Shown: positions 26,324 to 28,780 of the stretch, piece after piece | Numbering within the stretch: position 1 is the first letter of the stretch | Layout of the letters: the number at the start of each line of letters is the position of its first letter | From: Polychytrium aggregatum | Lineage: Eukaryota; Chytridiomycota; Chytridiomycetes; Polychytriales | DNA: 28,780 nucleotides | Reading direction: 5' to 3' | NCBI RefSeq assembly: GCF_025602895.1 | Contig: NW_026516508.1 | Span: forward strand, 1-28,780 | The notes under the pieces: model-generated | The model's database searches: none | The model's input: the letters and a program-made list of their open reading frames with translations, nothing else | Told to the model about the DNA's origin: nothing | Translations under genes and position numbers: made by a program

Positions 26324-28780
26324 TTAAGAAGGCTTCCTGCGAGGAGCCCTGCGTGTGCTCTTTATTTGGGGCTCCTCGAGGTGTTTACCGTATTTACTCA
26401 GCTCCTCGGGTGCATGGGACAAGTCCTCCAGTGTTTGCCATGTGTTGCCCGAGTGTGGGTAACCAACCCACTTGACATAAAACCGAAGTGACCCATCAGC
26501 CACTTTCTTGTGCCTCACGATCCTTTCGACTTCATATTCTTGAGTATAGTATTGTCCGAGGTCGTCTTCCAGTGGTGCGTCGTCCGGGACACCTTCGTCG
26601 GCGTCGGGGAACTGTGCTGGACTGCGGGTCGTGTGGCGACGCAGCTTGGACACATGGAAGACAGGATGGAGCTTGCTTCCAGGTGGCAAGTCCAACAGGT
26701 AGTTGAGGGGACTGGGTCGGGCCGCTATCTTGAACGGTCCTCGGTACTTGGGCAACAACTTCTTTGACTGGGCTTCGGGGACCTTGATGTTGTCGGCGTC
26801 CAGGTAGACAAGGTCTCCAACTTCAAAGGAGACATCCTGGTGTCGGCGGTCGTAGTACTTCGCCATCACTTGTTGCGCATCCGTGAGCGCGTCGGCGATC
26901 ATCTTGTGTCGGACTTGATGATCTTTGACAAAGGCACTTGGTTTGGGAGGCAATCCAGCCGTGGACTCGGTCAGTGTCAAGGAGGTGGGAACATCAGGCT
27001 GGAATCCGTAGAGCGCCTCAAAGGGGCTCAAGCCAGTTGTGCTCGACTTGGCGGTGTTGTATGCAAACTCTGCATGACTCAGCTGTATGTCCCAGTCGTC
27101 TTGGCTGGTCGAGGCGTATGTCCTCAGGTATTGCTCGAGGGTGCGGATCGTCCGCTCGGACTGTCCATCCGTTTGTTGGTGGTGCGAGGTTGACATGTTC
27201 AGCTTGGTGCCGAGATGGTCGAACAGACTTGTCCAAAACAAGGAGGTGAATCGGGGGTCTCGATCACTGACGATGGACTTTGGGAGGCCGTGGTGCTTGA
27301 ACACATGCTTGAAGAACAGCAGTGCAAGGTCAGGCGCGGAGCATGTCGTCTGGCACGGCACAAAGTGTGCCATCTTGCTGAACCTGTCGACAAAGACAGC
27401 GATTGCATCGTGGTCCAACTTGGTCGTCGGTAGATGCGTGATGAGATCCATGGACATGCTGGTCCAGGGGCGGTCGGGAACAGGCAGGGGTTGCAGCAAT
27501 CCTTGCTCTCGGGTCGTGCGTGACTTGACCATCTTGCAGGTATGGCAGGACTCGATGTACTTCTCGACGGTGCGCTTCATTCCAGGCCAGTATGCGACTT
27601 TGGCCAGTCGGTCGTATGTCTTCTCGACTCCAAAGTGTCCAGCGAGGGGCGAGTCGTGGACCTCTTGGAGCAACTTGGTCTTCAACGACGGAATGTCCGG
27701 CACACAGACACGGCTGTCCTTCTTCAGGAGGAGCAGGCCATCACGCACTGTGTACTCGGATGATTCGTCGTCCTTGGGGAGCTTAGACACCTTTCGGAAC
27801 AGTTCTCCGAACTGTTTGTCGTTGGCGATGTTGTCTCGGACAACATCCAGCATCGTGTTGTCGACACTGACAGTCGACTCGTACAGTGACGCCAATTGGT
27901 AGTCGGGGCGTCGGGACAGTGCGTCAGGCACCACATTGAGTTTGCCTTTCTGGTATACAACCTCGTAGTTGTACTCGGCGAGGAACTCCATCCATCGCGC
28001 TTGGCGTCGGCTCAGGTTCTTCTTGGTGTCGAGGTAACGCAGTGACTGGTGGTCCGTCACAATCTTGAAGGGCTTGGCGGTACCGTGGAGGTACACTCGG
28101 AACTTCTGCAGCGCGTAGATGATCGCAAGCTGCTCCTTCTCGTGCACGGGATAGTTGATCTCGTGTTGGGACAGTTTGCGCGACTCGAAGGCAACGGGCC
28201 TTCCCTCCTGCATCAAAACAGCTCCCACCGCAAAGTCGGAGGCGTCGGTGTGCACGGAGACATCCGTGTTCGGGTCGAACACAGCGAGGACAGGAGCGTT
28301 CGTCAAGGCGTGCTTGAGGGTCTCGAACGCTTGGCGTTGTGGGTGGTCCCACACGAAGGGGCACTCTTTGCGGAGTAGGTCTGTGAGTGGACCGGCAGTG
28401 CGCGCCAGATCGGGGATGAATCGGCGGTAGTAGTTGACGAGACCGAGAAACGACTGCACGTCAGAGACGCATGCGAGCGGCGGCCACTCGACCACAGACT
28501 TGACCTTGGCGGGGTCGACTTCGATTCCTCTTCCTGAGACAACGTGTCCCAGGAACGGGACTTGATTCTTGAAGAACTCACACTTGGACAGTTTGGCATA
28601 CAACTTGTGCTCGCGTAGCTTGGCCAGCACGCGGGCGACATGACCTTCATGGGTCGCTTCATCCTTGCTGTACACAAGGATATCATCCAGGTACACGATG
28701 ACAGAGTTGTCGAGCTCTTGGCGGAACACATCGTTCATCAGCTGCATGAACGTGGCAGGTGCGTTCGTCAATCCGAACGG
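26324..28780 (-). CDS. pol: Element D Pol, partial (RT second half to chromodomain)
   Basis: 819 uninterrupted codons from the right edge (PFGLTNAPATFMQ) to TAA 26326-26324. RT with YLDDILVYSKD, RNase H (VHTDASDFAVGAVLMQ ... DALSRRPDY), integrase HHCC (GHFGVEKTYDRL ... CHTCKMVKS), DDE core (MDLITHLP, VSDRDPRF, TDGQSERTIRT), GPFKI module, chromodomain (YEVERIVRHKKV ... VKWVGYPHSGNTWQ) and a basic tail. All catalytic residues in the visible part are present. Its upstream part is outside the window. Confidence 0.95.
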   Translation of the reverse strand, partial: PFGLTNAPATFMQLMNDVFRQELDNSVIVYLDDILVYSKDEATHEGHVARVLAKLREHKLYAKLSKCEFFKNQVPFLGHVVSGRGIEVDPAKVKSVVEWPPLACVSDVQSFLGLVNYYRRFIPDLARTAGPLTDLLRKECPFVWDHPQRQAFETLKHALTNAPVLAVFDPNTDVSVHTDASDFAVGAVLMQEGRPVAFESRKLSQHEINYPVHEKEQLAIIYALQKFRVYLHGTAKPFKIVTDHQSLRYLDTKKNLSRRQARWMEFLAEYNYEVVYQKGKLNVVPDALSRRPDYQLASLYESTVSVDNTMLDVVRDNIANDKQFGELFRKVSKLPKDDESSEYTVRDGLLLLKKDSRVCVPDIPSLKTKLLQEVHDSPLAGHFGVEKTYDRLAKVAYWPGMKRTVEKYIESCHTCKMVKSRTTREQGLLQPLPVPDRPWTSMSMDLITHLPTTKLDHDAIAVFVDRFSKMAHFVPCQTTCSAPDLALLFFKHVFKHHGLPKSIVSDRDPRFTSLFWTSLFDHLGTKLNMSTSHHQQTDGQSERTIRTLEQYLRTYASTSQDDWDIQLSHAEFAYNTAKSSTTGLSPFEALYGFQPDVPTSLTLTESTAGLPPKPSAFVKDHQVRHKMIADALTDAQQVMAKYYDRRHQDVSFEVGDLVYLDADNIKVPEAQSKKLLPKYRGPFKIAARPSPLNYLLDLPPGSKLHPVFHVSKLRRHTTRSPAQFPDADEGVPDDAPLEDDLGQYYTQEYEVERIVRHKKVADGSLRFYVKWVGYPHSGNTWQTLEDLSHAPEELSKYGKHLEEPQIKSTRRAPRRKPS

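Larger units (their letters stand above)
26006..28780 (-). mobile_element. Element D: chromodomain Ty3/gypsy retrotransposon, runs off the right edge
   Basis: 3' LTR plus downstream pol. It is inserted in the 5' LTR of C, so it is the youngest visible insertion. Its Pol is clearly apart from A, B and C. The left flank CCGGC (26001-26005) should be repeated after its 5' LTR. Confidence 0.93.

Overview
The window looks like nuclear DNA of a GC-rich, intron-bearing fungus. Evidence: a VID27 homologue, a CRZ1-like C2H2 regulator, an ER-type DnaJ gene with eight small introns (96-471 bp, GTATGT/GTAAGT/GTGAGT donors, one 32-bp exon), and chromodomain Ty3/gypsy retrotransposons of the Tf1/sushi kind. 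An early-diverging (chytrid-like) fungus would fit, but the exact lineage is inference.

Layout. Positions 1-9.8 kb are host sequence with three minus-strand genes: SCJ1-like DnaJ (228-3079), VID27 (3712-6168) and a three-finger zinc-finger protein (8190-9786). A possible plus-strand gene tail lies at 2-244. The 2-kb stretch between VID27 and the zinc-finger gene has no convincing gene. From 9.8 kb to the right edge almost everything is LTR retrotransposon, and every piece lies on the minus strand. The pieces are: an LTR-B fragment (9800-9928); a complete element A1 (9929-15848); a 210-bp island of host-like sequence that seems to encode the end of a SET-domain protein (15849-16058); element B (16059-18955), cut by a second copy of A (A2, 18956-19835); A2, cut by element C (19836-26005); and C, cut inside its 5' LTR by element D (26006 to the edge). 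The nesting gives an insertion order: B, then A2, then C, then D. The missing halves of all four should lie to the right of the window in reverse order.

How the elements work. A, B, C and D all encode RT, RNase H, integrase and a C-terminal chromodomain. A1 and C, the only two with gag visible, share a compact control design. The predicted transcript start lies exactly 39 nt after the TATA box, and its first 11-12 nt are perfectly complementary to a primer-binding site 2 nt inside the element. That is Tf1-type self-priming, with different sequences in A and C but the same geometry. Gag and Pol are joined by a -1 frameshift at GGGAAAC (A) or GGGAAAT (C), followed after 7-8 nt by a stem-loop that contains the gag stop codon. 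Element C also carries four small hairpins with similar loops in its RNA leader, a candidate packaging signal. C looks coding-competent and recent; A1 pol has three one-base insertions.

The retrotransposon cluster abuts the 5' end of the zinc-finger gene 13 bp before its apparent ATG, so the native promoter and perhaps a first exon are missing or displaced. A1 has no matching target-site duplication, and its two LTRs differ from each other more than one of them differs from the A2 LTR, which suggests ectopic recombination between A copies.
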